Source of the DNA: Opitutaceae bacterium
GTDB lineage: Bacteria > Verrucomicrobiota > Verrucomicrobiia > Opitutales > Opitutaceae
Direction: 5' to 3'
Length of the DNA stretch: 64,000 nucleotides
NCBI GenBank assembly: GCA_028284385.1
Contig: JANQRT010000003.1
Span: forward strand, 186,001 to 250,000
Shown here: piece by piece, positions 1 through 9,566 of the stretch
Position numbering within the stretch: position 1 is the first letter of the stretch
Layout: every line of letters starts with the position of its first letter
Notes under the pieces: generated by a model
What the model was told of the DNA's origin: nothing
What the model saw: only the letters and a program-made list of their open reading frames with translations
Databases searched by the model: none
Position numbers and translations under genes: made by a program

Positions 1-1364
1 TTGATTTCAATACCCGCTTTTCCATCCATGAATGTTTGCTCCAGGGTGAAATTCGTCGCGTCGAAGTCTTGTGTAGTCAGATTCGTGGTACCGGCGAGGG
101 ACATGTTTTCATTGTCGAAGACGCTCAAAGGTAGCGATTTCGTGACAAAGTTCGGCATATAGCCCTCGTGGTAGAGCGAACTGTTGACGAAGTAGTCCCA
201 GGTCCTGTTTGGGGCGCGACCCGCAAAGCCGCGAACGGCTCGCATCACGCTTGCATCCAGATCAGTACCTTGAAGCCCTGTCCCGAAACTCGGTTCTTCG
301 TAGATAAGCGAGATTTGAATGAAGTTCGGCAGAGCCGCGACACCATTAATGTCCCCTCTAACCAAACCGGGTCGTCTTTGATCGATGGTGTACTTGGGTT
401 GGAAGCTTCCATCTGTAAAGAAAGCAGGGAAGGTCGTGCCCGTGATTGCTTCAAGCGGTGCTGGATTGGGGAGAGAAAACCAGCTGGAAACGCCATCGCC
501 AGGAGGCGTCACTTGTGGCGGATTGCTCTCGATGTCACCAGACTCGAAATTTGCTCGAAAAGTGGTCTTGTCGAAGAAATCGCTTTTCTCGTTGTCGAAG
601 ATAACGGCCTCGACGGTGCCGAAAATGCGTTTCTTTTCGTCGTAAGTTGGACGCTGCTGGTATTCGAATTTATCGTACAAACCTGCAATTCTGACAGCCA
701 GACGATCATCGACGAGAACCTTGTTGTAGTTGAAGGATTCACGATGGCTATAACGTTCCCCGATGCGGATGCTTAACTCTCCGAAATCTCTGGTTAGAGA
801 AGCCCGCATGGTAGAGTTGTTGATCACGCCTCCCGCGCTGCCGATACCGAAAAGGAGCGAGTTGGGTCCGCGATTGATGGTCACGCGGTCGGTGTTGTAG
901 CTATCGAAGCCAATGTCGGTTTCGAAATAATTGCGAGTCAACTGAGCCGTGGCCAAACCGCGTACCCGCTGACCATTTTGCGGATTGGTACGCTCTGCTG
1001 CCAGATCGACACGTACCCCGCCAGCCACAACATCGTTGCCGCCCACGAAATTTCCTTGAGCTCCAGAAGTCTCCGTATTCAAGGCGTATGACAAGAGCGT
1101 TTGAGAATCGGTTGCTCCGGTGTCTTCGAAGAATTCGGAAGTCATTACCGAGATGGCGGCTCCAACGTCGCGAAGCTGCGTGTTGAGGCGCGTTCCAGCT
1201 AGAGTCGTAGTAGCTCGGTAACCTTCATCACCGCTAGCGTCTACGGTGAAGGGACTTAGTTCGAATACTTCTTCCTCCTCGTCGTCTTGAGCCAAGATCA
1301 GGGGAGTAAAAGCCAGCAGTGCGCCGACTGGAATGATTCGTTTGATCAATGGGATTGTATTCAT
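1..1364 (-). CDS. TonB-dependent receptor, N-terminal part (cut by window edge)
   Basis: This is the first 454 codons of an outer-membrane TonB-dependent receptor; its C-terminus lies beyond base 1. The reading begins at the ATG complementary to 1362-1364. It shows a signal peptide ending in LILAQ, the acidic motif DDEEEEVFELSPFTVDA, then a plug domain containing DVGAAISVMTSEFF, RIRGLAT-like and NRGPNSLLFGIGSAGGVIN motifs, and the first barrel strands. It is closely paralogous to the receptor at 2072-5509 over its whole visible length, so the two are probably a tandem duplication. No SusD-like gene is seen. It presumably imports oligosaccharides released by the sulfatases and hydrolases across the divergent promoter. 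The family call is very secure; the ligand is inference. Confidence 0.93.
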   Translation of the reverse strand, partial: MNTIPLIKRIIPVGALLAFTPLILAQDDEEEEVFELSPFTVDASGDEGYRATTTLAGTRLNTQLRDVGAAISVMTSEFFEDTGATDSQTLLSYALNTETSGAQGNFVGGNDVVAGGVRVDLAAERTNPQNGQRVRGLATAQLTRNYFETDIGFDSYNTDRVTINRGPNSLLFGIGSAGGVINNSTMRASLTRDFGELSIRIGERYSHRESFNYNKVLVDDRLAVRIAGLYDKFEYQQRPTYDEKKRIFGTVEAVIFDNEKSDFFDKTTFRANFESGDIESNPPQVTPPGDGVSSWFSLPNPAPLEAITGTTFPAFFTDGSFQPKYTIDQRRPGLVRGDINGVAALPNFIQISLIYEEPSFGTGLQGTDLDASVMRAVRGFAGRAPNRTWDYFVNSSLYHEGYMPNFVTKSLPLSVFDNENMSLAGTTNLTTQDFDATNFTLEQTFMDGKAGIEI

Positions 1365-2003
1365 TAGTAGTAGTATTTCGTTATCTAGGCACAGATCACC
1401 CCTAGCCGAAAACGGAACGATTTCGTCTCCCGTCAGAGTTTTGGTTCGGTTTGATAAGCTTTGGGGGGTTCTTATGATAGCAGCTAAGAAACGCCGATGC
1501 TTACGAGGGTGTACTCAAAATAGCGTCAGCGGAATAGGAATTTAGAATAGAATATTTCCATGTTCTCGTCCATTTCCCGAGCACACTGAAAAATAGCTAA
1601 AACCCACATTTTTATTGTTGATTTGATTAAGAAACAGCCTGGCATTGGGGTGTAACCAGTCTCAGTTATGATTTAAGAGGGTCACCTCTTAATAAGACTT
1701 TCCCCCTTCGGAACTGTACATTAGGCGACCTTGCCAAGGCTTGTGGAAAAGTCGTTCGTCGGGTTCAAGATAGCTTAGAGAGCTAGTAAAGAGCTTGCTG
1801 AAACCCACCTCTTCTGGATTCCTGCCGACAGTATGAACGGTTTCCTATTCCCATTGTTCTCCAGTCTGCGTAATCAACGTCCTGACTCTAAGGATTCCAG
1901 TATATGCATGGTTCTTGAGAGCCTCAAGTCGATGGAAGAGAATTAACATAGCGTGTCGCTCATGGAGCTTCGCCATCAATGCTGAAGTCTCGTATCGAGC
2001 AAT
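1365..2003. other. Intergenic region between the two tandem TonB receptor genes
   Basis: No convincing gene is present. It holds the upstream region of the first receptor, including one copy of a 43-bp element (1567-1609) shared with the second receptor. Open frames here are short and lack family resemblance. Confidence 0.6.
1567..1609 (-). promoter_or_regulatory. 43-bp conserved upstream element, copy 1
   Basis: These 43 bases differ from 5731-5773 at only three positions. The shared core reads CCATTTCCCGAGCACACTG on the plus strand. It lies 203 bp upstream of the first TonB receptor's start, while the second copy lies 222 bp upstream of the second receptor. The flanks are much less alike, so the core looks selected. 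It may be a promoter or a binding site for the AraC-type regulator at 5945; that role is inference. Confidence 0.55.
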
Positions 2004-2042
2004 GTAAAAACAATCGCCTCGCGCCGATGAGCGCGAGGCGAT
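2004..2042 (-). terminator. Rho-independent terminator after the second TonB receptor
   Basis: A perfect 12-bp inverted repeat (ATCGCCTCGCGC at 2013-2024 and its complement at 2031-2042, six-base loop) is followed on the minus strand by a T-rich run (TTGTTTTTAC). It lies 30 bp beyond the receptor's stop codon. Confidence 0.88.
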
Positions 2043-2071
2043 GTAACATGAAAAATATTTTTAGCTTCCGA

Positions 2072-5000
2072 CTAGAAGCTGAATGTATTGGTCAGGAAGG
2101 TCTCCTTTGGTAGGGAATTTCTGAATATCGCCAGTTCGCCATTTGGATTGGTGATTACCGGAATCGGATCATTGTCGCCAAACGCGTTGCGGAGATTAAG
2201 TTGAATCTTCCAGTCTACCTTATCGTTGAAGAGCCTTTTGCCGTAGCTAATCCAAAGGTCTCCGTTGAGTTGGTCTGGTCCCCAAAAGGGCTGATCCAGC
2301 ACCGGCAAGGCGATGCCGTTTTCGTCCAAGGAAAGCGGATACCCTGTAGAAGCCTTGCTTTGGTAGCGAATCGCTCCACCTACGCCCAGACCGGCAAACC
2401 TGCCTTCCGAGAAGGTGTAGTTGGAAACCGCGTTGACGCGCCATTCGCGAAGCTCTTGAGCGACCGTGCCCTCTTGAGACAACGATGCCAGCAACGGTAT
2501 GAATTGAAACGAATTCCACATGGAGATGTAGTTTCCGTCACCCAAAGACGGCGTCGTCGCCATGTATTGCAAAGGAGAGTTTTTCAGATTTTGATCCATC
2601 TCCTTGGCTACTTGAGCTACCAGTGGCGCGATTTCGCTCTGAACCGATTCCTGCTGGCCGATATTCAACATAGTGCGCCAATTCTCTGTGATGTTGGCGA
2701 CCAGTTCGACTTCGAAGCCTTCCGTTGTGAATTGACGGGTTGCACTCTGATTTGGAATCAAGTCGTTGTCGTTGCGAGGCTCTCCGTCTGGATCGACCCG
2801 GTAGTTGTAGATGCCATGGAGGCGTGACGGAAGCAGGCTGATGATTTCCGCGAATCCTTCCTCGTATGAACTCCAAAGACCGGTGTAATCAAGGCCTCTC
2901 GCGATATTGTCGGGAGAATTGGTCGAAACTGCGAGCGCTTCCTCGATGGTCAGCCCTTCGTCGCGGGCTCGGTCGAATCGAGTCAGCCAGTTTCCAATCT
3001 GGGTGTGCACATTGGGCACGCCCGTTGCCGTATCGTTTTCGAGGTTGGTTTCAAACCAGTTGAAGCGGGCTGAGAAGCGGCCGTTACGCGATTCGACGCT
3101 GAAGCCCATTTCTTCGGTTGTTCCCTTTGGCGAATCGATCACGAAGCCTTCGATATCGGTTCTGACTCCGACAGGATTGAAGTTTTCCGATTCACTGTAG
3201 TGGAAACTCAAGCGCGGACCTTCCGACCAGATATTGTCTATCCAAGCGTCTGGAACGTGGGCGACGAGACTGAAGGTTTCGGTGCTGCCCTTTTCCGGAG
3301 CTACCACTTCGCCAGTTGCCGCGTCGAGGGAGGGCGATAGGCTATTGAAGGAGGTTTCGAAATCGCGAGCTCCATTCGGAAATTCGGCATCTATCAGATT
3401 GTTGAAGTTCTGCTGAGTGTCCGTTCTGTATCCATAAAGCGCTACAACATGGTCGTTGAAGAGGTAGCTTTGCATACTAAGGACTTCCGTCTCGATCTCT
3501 CTTCGTTCACGAGAGAACGCTCTGGGATAGACTCTTGTTTCCATTGGGCCCACGAAGATTTCGTTTGTAATCTTGTGGTAAGTACGGGCGTTGAAGACGT
3601 CTCCATCTTCGGGAATCGGTATCGTCAGATAGTTGGATATCGTGACGTCCGAGGGTGACTGGATGCTCGCATCGTTGTGCAAAGGCGGCGTCAAGTAGAC
3701 GCGCGATACGACTTGGCGACGGCTGCCGCTCAGGTTGTGGTTATGGTACTCGTTCGCGCCGACATCAATGTCTTCGGAATCCCATGCGGCGGCCCAGGAT
3801 CGGTTGGTAGTATCTCTGCTCTGCTGCCCCACGACACCGGTAATGATGTGACGGCCTAGCCATCCGAAACGATCGCCTTCCGTGAAGTCCAGGTCGTAGA
3901 ACGCCGTTGCCCGGCTCGCTTCACGCGAGGTTTCCTCCGAGTCGGCCCCCATTAGCTCCGAAGCTCGGGGATTTCCAACCGAAGAAACGAGAACCGCTCT
4001 TCCCACGTTCGGATTGGGAGTGCCATCATTATTGTATTCCTGGATGTCGATCAGAACATCGTTGAAGCTGATGGCGAATCCTCCTGCCGTGAATGGCAGG
4101 CGAGCCAAGGTGTCGTACTGCTGTTTGTCGTAGTTCAGTTCGATACCCGCCTTGCCGCCAAGGAAAGTCTGCTCGAGGGAAAGATTGTTCACATAGAAAT
4201 CGGATTCGACGCGATTGGTCGTTCCGGAAAGCGACATGTTTTCATTATCGAAAATTTCGAGTGGGAGAGACGCCGTCTTGAAACTTGGATACCAGTCTTG
4301 GTGATAGAAGGATGAATTCAGATAATAGTCCCATGTCGGGAGATTGATGTTGCTATTGAAGCGATAGAGAACGCGTTCAACGACCGCCTCGACTTCAGAT
4401 CCGTAGGTATTTGCCGATCCGGTCTGACCCGGCAGAGCATTGGGTTCCTCGTATACGAGGGCGATTTGAATGAAGTTCGGTGGCGCAACCGAACCGGGAT
4501 AGTCTCCTCTTCCGGCCAGTCCTGGTCTCTGGTCTGCCGTCCATTTTGGTTGAAACGTTCCGTCATCCACCCAGCTAGGAAAGGTAGTTCCAGTCATCGC
4601 CTCATCCGCTCGATTCGGCGTTTCGAACCAGCTAGTGACTCCATCGCCCGGAGGAGTAATCATTGGCGGAGTGCTGGTCACTTCACCAGTCTCGTAGTTT
4701 GCCCGAAAAACGGTCCGATCGAAGAACTCGCTTTGCTCGTTCTTCAACAGAACGCTTTCCAGGGCAACGTATGCGCGACGCTTTTCCTCGAAGGTCGGAC
4801 GTTGCTGGTATTCGAATTTGTCGTACAAACCTGCAACACGCACAGCTAGCCGGTCTTCGACAATCACCTTATTGTAGTTGAACGATTCGCGATGGCTCCA
4901 ACGTTCGCCCAAGCGAAAGCTGACTTCGCCGAAATCGTTATTCAGCGATGCGCGCATGGTGGCGTTGTTAATGATGCCTCCGGGGCTGCCGATGCCGAAT

Positions 5001-5509
5001 AAAAGCGAGTTCGGTCCACGACTTACCGTGATACGGTCGGTGTTGTAGCTATCGAAAGCGACATCGGTCTCGAAGAAATTCCTCGTCAGGTCAGCCGTCG
5101 CCAGACCACGAATACGTTGTCCGCGTTGCGGATTAGTGCGTTCATTGGACAGGTCCACGTTTTGCCCTCGCGAACCCGGCTGGCCGCCAGCAAAGTTCCC
5201 TTGGGCTCCGGAGGTCTCGGTATTCAACCCGTAGGAGAGTAATGTCTGGGAGTCTGTGGCTCCGGTGTCTTGGAATAGTTCCGAGGTCATCACCGAGATA
5301 GCGGCTCCAACGTCGCGAAGCTTCGTGTTCAGTCGGCTACCGGCCAAAGTGGAGTTCGCGCGATAGCCATCATCATCTCTTGCGTCGACTGTGAATGGGC
5401 TCAGTTCGAAAACTTCGTCCTCTTCGTCATCTTGGGCAAGGAGGATCGGGGTCAAAGCCAGCATCACGCCGGCGGCTATAGGTCGTTTTTGCAGTAGTTT
5501 ATTTTTCAT
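2072..5509 (-). CDS. TonB-dependent receptor (outer-membrane glycan importer)
   Basis: This 1145-residue protein is an outer-membrane TonB-dependent transporter. Residues 1-26 form a signal peptide ending in LLAQ, followed by DDEEDEVFELSPFTVDA, which sits where a TonB-box region is expected. The plug (about 50-210) carries DVGAAISVMTSELF, RGLATADLTRNFFETD and SRGPNSLLFGIGSPGGIIN; the remainder is a 22-strand-type barrel ending in the aromatic NTFSF expected of barrel proteins. It is a tandem paralogue of the receptor at 1-1364 and is divergent from the AraC regulator. As is typical of Verrucomicrobia, no SusD-like lipoprotein accompanies it. Import of sulfated or partly desulfated oligosaccharides is inferred from neighbours. 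Confidence 0.95.
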   Translation of the reverse strand: MKNKLLQKRPIAAGVMLALTPILLAQDDEEDEVFELSPFTVDARDDDGYRANSTLAGSRLNTKLRDVGAAISVMTSELFQDTGATDSQTLLSYGLNTETSGAQGNFAGGQPGSRGQNVDLSNERTNPQRGQRIRGLATADLTRNFFETDVAFDSYNTDRITVSRGPNSLLFGIGSPGGIINNATMRASLNNDFGEVSFRLGERWSHRESFNYNKVIVEDRLAVRVAGLYDKFEYQQRPTFEEKRRAYVALESVLLKNEQSEFFDRTVFRANYETGEVTSTPPMITPPGDGVTSWFETPNRADEAMTGTTFPSWVDDGTFQPKWTADQRPGLAGRGDYPGSVAPPNFIQIALVYEEPNALPGQTGSANTYGSEVEAVVERVLYRFNSNINLPTWDYYLNSSFYHQDWYPSFKTASLPLEIFDNENMSLSGTTNRVESDFYVNNLSLEQTFLGGKAGIELNYDKQQYDTLARLPFTAGGFAISFNDVLIDIQEYNNDGTPNPNVGRAVLVSSVGNPRASELMGADSEETSREASRATAFYDLDFTEGDRFGWLGRHIITGVVGQQSRDTTNRSWAAAWDSEDIDVGANEYHNHNLSGSRRQVVSRVYLTPPLHNDASIQSPSDVTISNYLTIPIPEDGDVFNARTYHKITNEIFVGPMETRVYPRAFSRERREIETEVLSMQSYLFNDHVVALYGYRTDTQQNFNNLIDAEFPNGARDFETSFNSLSPSLDAATGEVVAPEKGSTETFSLVAHVPDAWIDNIWSEGPRLSFHYSESENFNPVGVRTDIEGFVIDSPKGTTEEMGFSVESRNGRFSARFNWFETNLENDTATGVPNVHTQIGNWLTRFDRARDEGLTIEEALAVSTNSPDNIARGLDYTGLWSSYEEGFAEIISLLPSRLHGIYNYRVDPDGEPRNDNDLIPNQSATRQFTTEGFEVELVANITENWRTMLNIGQQESVQSEIAPLVAQVAKEMDQNLKNSPLQYMATTPSLGDGNYISMWNSFQFIPLLASLSQEGTVAQELREWRVNAVSNYTFSEGRFAGLGVGGAIRYQSKASTGYPLSLDENGIALPVLDQPFWGPDQLNGDLWISYGKRLFNDKVDWKIQLNLRNAFGDNDPIPVITNPNGELAIFRNSLPKETFLTNTFSF

Positions 5510-5944
5510 GGGTTATATTTCTCGCCTAGGTATAATAATAAATAGCGCTAGCCATGGGAAACGGTAGCATCGCCCATAGAGAGAGATTTAAGAATAGGTT
5601 GATCAGTTAGTCGGTTCGATGAGCTTGATTTTTCAGATGCAACTGAAAGGCGCAGGCCATCGTAAGAGGAATCGCGCTTTGATAAGCGCTTGTAGAACAG
5701 GGCGAACAGCATATACGGTACATCGCCTTTCGTCCATTTCCCGAGCACACTGAAAAATGGCTGAAACGCACATCACCATTAGAGGCCCTGTTACGAGAGA
5801 TCTGGTAGAATTAAAGTGAATTTGCCTTGCTCCAGCTGCCGAATCAACGAAATGTCATCGTCCACTAGCTCTCACCCCAAGACATAAGGGATTCACAAGA
5901 TATTTGCATCACCCTAAGCTTCCTAAGGTCTGCCATCCAGAACG
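5510..5944. other. Divergent control region between TonB receptor and AraC regulator
   Basis: The 435-bp space separates two divergently transcribed genes and holds the second copy of the 43-bp element (5731-5773). No gene is convincing here. Confidence 0.6.
5731..5773 (-). promoter_or_regulatory. 43-bp conserved upstream element, copy 2
   Basis: This is a near-identical copy (three mismatches) of 1567-1609, at about the same distance from its TonB receptor start. Being between the receptor and the AraC gene, it is well placed as a binding site or promoter for that regulator. Confidence 0.55.
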
Positions 5945-6838
5945 ATGAAGGATACTTTCCCAGATCCCGACCAAGTTGCCGAAACCCACTTCATCGGCCC
6001 CGACACAACTCGTAAGATCGTTGAGTACTTCGATTTCCCTTTCATGCTTGAAAAGCATGGAATCGTTTCGGCCGGACACACCCATGCTCGCAAGGGAAAC
6101 TGTTTTGTTCGAAACGATCCGCTGTTTAGCCAGATTCTCGTTTGCGCTTCCGGCGAAGGGGTCATTTTGCTCAATGGCCGCTGGCATCCTTGCTCGCCAG
6201 GCACCGCCTACATTACCCCAGCTCGCGCCAGGCATGCCTACTTCGCTGCTCCTGGAAAACATTGGGAGTTTTCATGGATCATCTACAAGGATACCGGACC
6301 GGAAAATTTCGCGGAAGGCTTCTCCAAGGGGCAGCCCTACGAAAAGCAGGTAGAGCCAGAGCTCCTCTCGTTTCCTTTGCAAGGCCTTTACGAAGAGGCT
6401 ACTCACTGGCAGGATGAAATTGTCATGCAATCATGGATACATCTTGCTAACACCTACGTCAGAAGAGCCTTGGTTGGCGATGAGATCGATCCGCGTTTGC
6501 GACGACTTTGGGTGCAAGTGGAGGACGAGCTGGCTCATTCTTGGGATTGCGAAACGATGGCTCGCATCGCCAATGTAAGTGAAGAGCATTTGAGGCGACT
6601 TTGCTTGCAGGCCTATTCACGAAGCCCGATGCAGCGACTCAAGTGGATGCGTATAAAGTATGCTTCGGAGTTGCTTCTGTATTCAAACCTGAGCATCGAA
6701 AAGATAGCGGAGGAAGTCGGATATAATGATGCCGCTTCTCTTACCCGCGCCTTCAAGAAATCCCGAGGCCTTTCGCCTGCCAAATATCGTCGGAATATTC
6801 GAACTCAATCGTTCGAAAAAGCCGCCATAGCCTCGTAA
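5945..6838 (+). CDS. AraC-family transcriptional regulator
   Basis: This 297-residue protein has an N-terminal cupin-like sensing region (about 20-170, with GEGVILLNGRWHPCSPGTAY) and a C-terminal AraC DNA-binding domain (about 190-290) with two helix-turn-helix units. The second contains the family signature SIEKIAEEVGYNDAASLTRAFKK followed by GLSPAKYRR. It is divergent from two TonB receptors and precedes the sulfatase run, so it is the likely local activator, with a sugar as signal. The ATG at 5945 gives a normal family length. Function as a DNA-binding regulator is secure; target and inducer are inferred. Confidence 0.93.
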   Translation: MKDTFPDPDQVAETHFIGPDTTRKIVEYFDFPFMLEKHGIVSAGHTHARKGNCFVRNDPLFSQILVCASGEGVILLNGRWHPCSPGTAYITPARARHAYFAAPGKHWEFSWIIYKDTGPENFAEGFSKGQPYEKQVEPELLSFPLQGLYEEATHWQDEIVMQSWIHLANTYVRRALVGDEIDPRLRRLWVQVEDELAHSWDCETMARIANVSEEHLRRLCLQAYSRSPMQRLKWMRIKYASELLLYSNLSIEKIAEEVGYNDAASLTRAFKKSRGLSPAKYRRNIRTQSFEKAAIAS

Positions 6839-6861
6839 GGCGAAAGCATGAACATGCCTAG

Positions 6862-7140
6862 ACTATCTCCCCGCACCGAACCACGTCCAAACATTGCCTA
6901 CGCTGTTCCTGCCGAGACCCGACCCCCTCTTGCGCCGCGCCCAATGGCGACTATAGACTTATCAAGTGGTTTTATTATAATCACGATCAATCGCATCGTT
7001 ACGATTTGTACAACTTGCGTCGGGATATTTTCGAGCGACGCGATCTTGCTCCTTTTAGGGAGGCTGAAGAGCTCGAGGCCTCTCTCAAGGCCTGGCGTAG
7101 CGACGCCATTTGCCCCTGGCTACAGCCTAAACTGATTTAG
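6862..7140 (+). pseudogene. Decayed sulfatase C-terminal remnant
   Basis: From 6946 to the TAG at 7138-7140 the frame reads GDYRLIKWFYYN...RYDLYNLRRDIFERRDLA...LKAWRSD. This matches the end of type I sulfatases, where a G-D-(Y/W)-(K/R)-L-I strand is followed by the L-Y-N-L...D-(I/P)-x-E-x-x-(D/N)-L-A segment. Upstream bases still carry fragments in two frames (TTSKH, AYAVPAE) with no start, catalytic core or Cys-x-Pro-Ser-Arg motif. It is therefore the frameshifted tail of a lost sulfatase. A 95-residue open frame over 6848-7135 in another phase is not the ancestral frame. Confidence 0.75.
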
Positions 7141-7212
7141 CCGCATGGAACTCTGAACTAATAAGAAGACGAAGCTCGATCCATTCTGCATAGCGAGCGA
7201 GCTGGTCACGTC

Positions 7213-9546
7213 GTGAAAATCAAACTACTGTTTCTCTCATTGTTGCTAATTCATAATTTCGGATTCTCTACGGAAAAAGCTGAGAATCCGAATGTCGTCA
7301 TGATTGTGCTGGACGACATGAATGGCTACGGAACGCTTAATAGCTATCCCGTTCTCAAGACTCCCTACCTGGACCGTTTCCGCGACCAGTCCCTCAATTT
7401 CGTCACAGCCGCTTGCAACACTCCCGTCTGCGGTCCTTCTCGAGCCTCCTTCTTCAGCGGGCTGGCGCCGCACACCACCGGAGCCTACTACAATCGTTGT
7501 ACGCCCTTTATCCGCTCCAAAATGCTCCAGCAAGTGGAAACCATTCCCGAGTGGTTTAAGCGAAATGGATACACCACTTGGGGTGGGGGAAAGATTTTCC
7601 ATGGTCCTCTCCAAGAAGGTCGCGAAGCCGCCATGTTCGATAATGAGAAGGTCAAGCACGGCGGTTTTGGTCCCTTCCCGGAAGAGCAGTATTGGATCAA
7701 CGGCTCTAAGTTCGCTGGCATCCAGCCTTGGACCGGCCCCGACACGGATTTTCCGGATGTTACCAACGCCAACGATGCCATCGAATTTCTCAAGCAAGAT
7801 CACGACAAACCCTTCTTCATGGTCTACGGCCTGTGGCGTCCCCATTCTCCTTATACGGCTCCGAAGCGCTTCTTCGACCAGTACGAAGTAGAGGACATGC
7901 CTATCCCCGAAGGCATGAAGTCCAACGATCTGGACGACATCACCGACATGGGCGAAGCCCTTTTGAGCCATCTCCCGAGTCATCGCCAGATGGGCGTTCC
8001 GTTCGAGACTGCCGTCAAAACCTACCTCCGTGCCTATTGCGCCAATACAACCTTCGCTGATTGGAACGTCGGTCGCGTCATCGAAGCTCTAGACGCTTCT
8101 CCCTATGCTGACAACACGCTCGTTATCGTCTTTTCCGACAACGGTTTCCACACCGGCGAGAAAGACCACTGGGGTAAAGCTACGCTCTGGGAATCCGCCG
8201 ACCACGTACCTCTCATGATCCGTTCTCCGGAAGGCCATGTTGCTACCTGCAAGCAAACGGTGACCCTGCTCGATCTGTATCCAACTCTCGCTGACTACTG
8301 CAAGATCGCTCCTCCCGAACATACCCTCGATGGTGATAGTTTCGCTGCGATTATAAAAGATCCCAAAGCCGCCTGGGATCGTCCTGGTTTCACTTCTTAT
8401 GGTCCTCGGTATTCATCCGTTCGAGACGAACGCTGGCGCTATCTCCATTATCCTGATGGTTCCGAAGAGCTTTACGATTTGGACGCCGATCCCTGGGAAT
8501 TCCAGAATCTCGCTGTCTTCGCCAAATACGCCAGTGTCAAGCAGCGGCTCTCGAGTCACATTCCCAAGTCCTGGGCTACCTCCCTAGGTGGTGGCTTCGA
8601 AGTGTCTCAGGGCCCCAAGCCAGTACAGTTGTCTTCCGAGAGGCCTTCTTCAAACATGTCATCGGAATCTAACTACCTGTATGTATGCTTCAAGCCTCCT
8701 GGAAGAGAAGGGGTTTGGTTCGCCCACAGCGAAGATGGCTACAATTGGAAGGCGCTCAACAGCGGCAATGCGTGGATACTGCCCCGCGAAGGCGGCGAAA
8801 CGATGCGCGATCCCTTCATCGCTCGCGGACCCGACGGCGTATTCCACATGGTGTATACGACAGGAAACTACAAGATAGGTCATATTTCATCTCCCGACCT
8901 CGTAAATTGGGAGGATCGCAATCATATTCCCTTATTCGAAGAAACGCCCGGGGTCCTGAATTGCTGGGCGCCCGAAATCTATTACGACTCGAAGCGAGAA
9001 GAATGGCTGATCATTTGGTCATCAACCATCGAAGGTCGTTTTTCGGAAACCGAAGGGCAGGTTAAAAACGACAAGAATCATCGCATTTACGGAGCCTGGA
9101 CAAAAGACTTCGTTGCGGCGAGAGAGCCCTTCCTCTTTTTCGACCCGGGCTACCCAGTCATCGATGCGTCTCTGTATCCAGATCCTCAAAACGATCGAGT
9201 TTTCATGATCTTCAAAGACGAACGCGATTTTCCCACGAGAAAACTTCTCAAAGCGGCTGTCGGGCCCACCTTGACAGGACCCTGGACAGAGATCTCCGAA
9301 CCTTTCACCAGGAGCTGGGCGGAGGGCCCTTCGATTCTCCCAGTCGATGACGCCTTCCTCGTATACTACGATCAATACAATCGCCCGCAGCACATGCAGG
9401 TCGCCCAAACCAAGGACTTCAAAACATTCAAGGACGTCACGGATCAGACCTCCTTCCCCGAAGTATCTAAACACGGTGGATTCATCTCCATTACCGCCGA
9501 AGAAGCCAGTCGCCTCCTCTCCTATCAGAAAGGCTCTCAAAACTAA
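7213..9546 (+). CDS. Sulfatase fused to a GH43-like beta-propeller domain
   Basis: This 777-residue secreted protein joins two enzymes. A signal peptide (1-20) is followed by an iduronate-2-sulfatase-like type I sulfatase (about 26-460): metal ligands in IVLDDMNGYG (D34, D35), the formylglycine motif C73-G-P-S-R, and VFSDNGFHTGEKDHWGK. From about 484 to 777 there is a five-bladed propeller resembling GH43-type hydrolases, with MRDPFIARGPDG, SSPDLVNWEDR and CWAPEIYYD. The sulfatase would remove a sulfate ester and the propeller would bind or cleave the exposed sugar. The GTG at 7213 is preferred because it starts the signal peptide. The active-site acids of the propeller were not all located, so it could be a binding module. 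Confidence 0.9.
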   Translation: MKIKLLFLSLLLIHNFGFSTEKAENPNVVMIVLDDMNGYGTLNSYPVLKTPYLDRFRDQSLNFVTAACNTPVCGPSRASFFSGLAPHTTGAYYNRCTPFIRSKMLQQVETIPEWFKRNGYTTWGGGKIFHGPLQEGREAAMFDNEKVKHGGFGPFPEEQYWINGSKFAGIQPWTGPDTDFPDVTNANDAIEFLKQDHDKPFFMVYGLWRPHSPYTAPKRFFDQYEVEDMPIPEGMKSNDLDDITDMGEALLSHLPSHRQMGVPFETAVKTYLRAYCANTTFADWNVGRVIEALDASPYADNTLVIVFSDNGFHTGEKDHWGKATLWESADHVPLMIRSPEGHVATCKQTVTLLDLYPTLADYCKIAPPEHTLDGDSFAAIIKDPKAAWDRPGFTSYGPRYSSVRDERWRYLHYPDGSEELYDLDADPWEFQNLAVFAKYASVKQRLSSHIPKSWATSLGGGFEVSQGPKPVQLSSERPSSNMSSESNYLYVCFKPPGREGVWFAHSEDGYNWKALNSGNAWILPREGGETMRDPFIARGPDGVFHMVYTTGNYKIGHISSPDLVNWEDRNHIPLFEETPGVLNCWAPEIYYDSKREEWLIIWSSTIEGRFSETEGQVKNDKNHRIYGAWTKDFVAAREPFLFFDPGYPVIDASLYPDPQNDRVFMIFKDERDFPTRKLLKAAVGPTLTGPWTEISEPFTRSWAEGPSILPVDDAFLVYYDQYNRPQHMQVAQTKDFKTFKDVTDQTSFPEVSKHGGFISITAEEASRLLSYQKGSQN

Positions 9547-9566
9547 ATATTCCGACTTTTGTCTAA

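Noticed and set aside
6848..7135. A 95-residue open frame read as a gene
   Set aside because: The meaningful sulfatase-like sequence is in another frame; this frame has no family resemblance and is an accident of the remnant.
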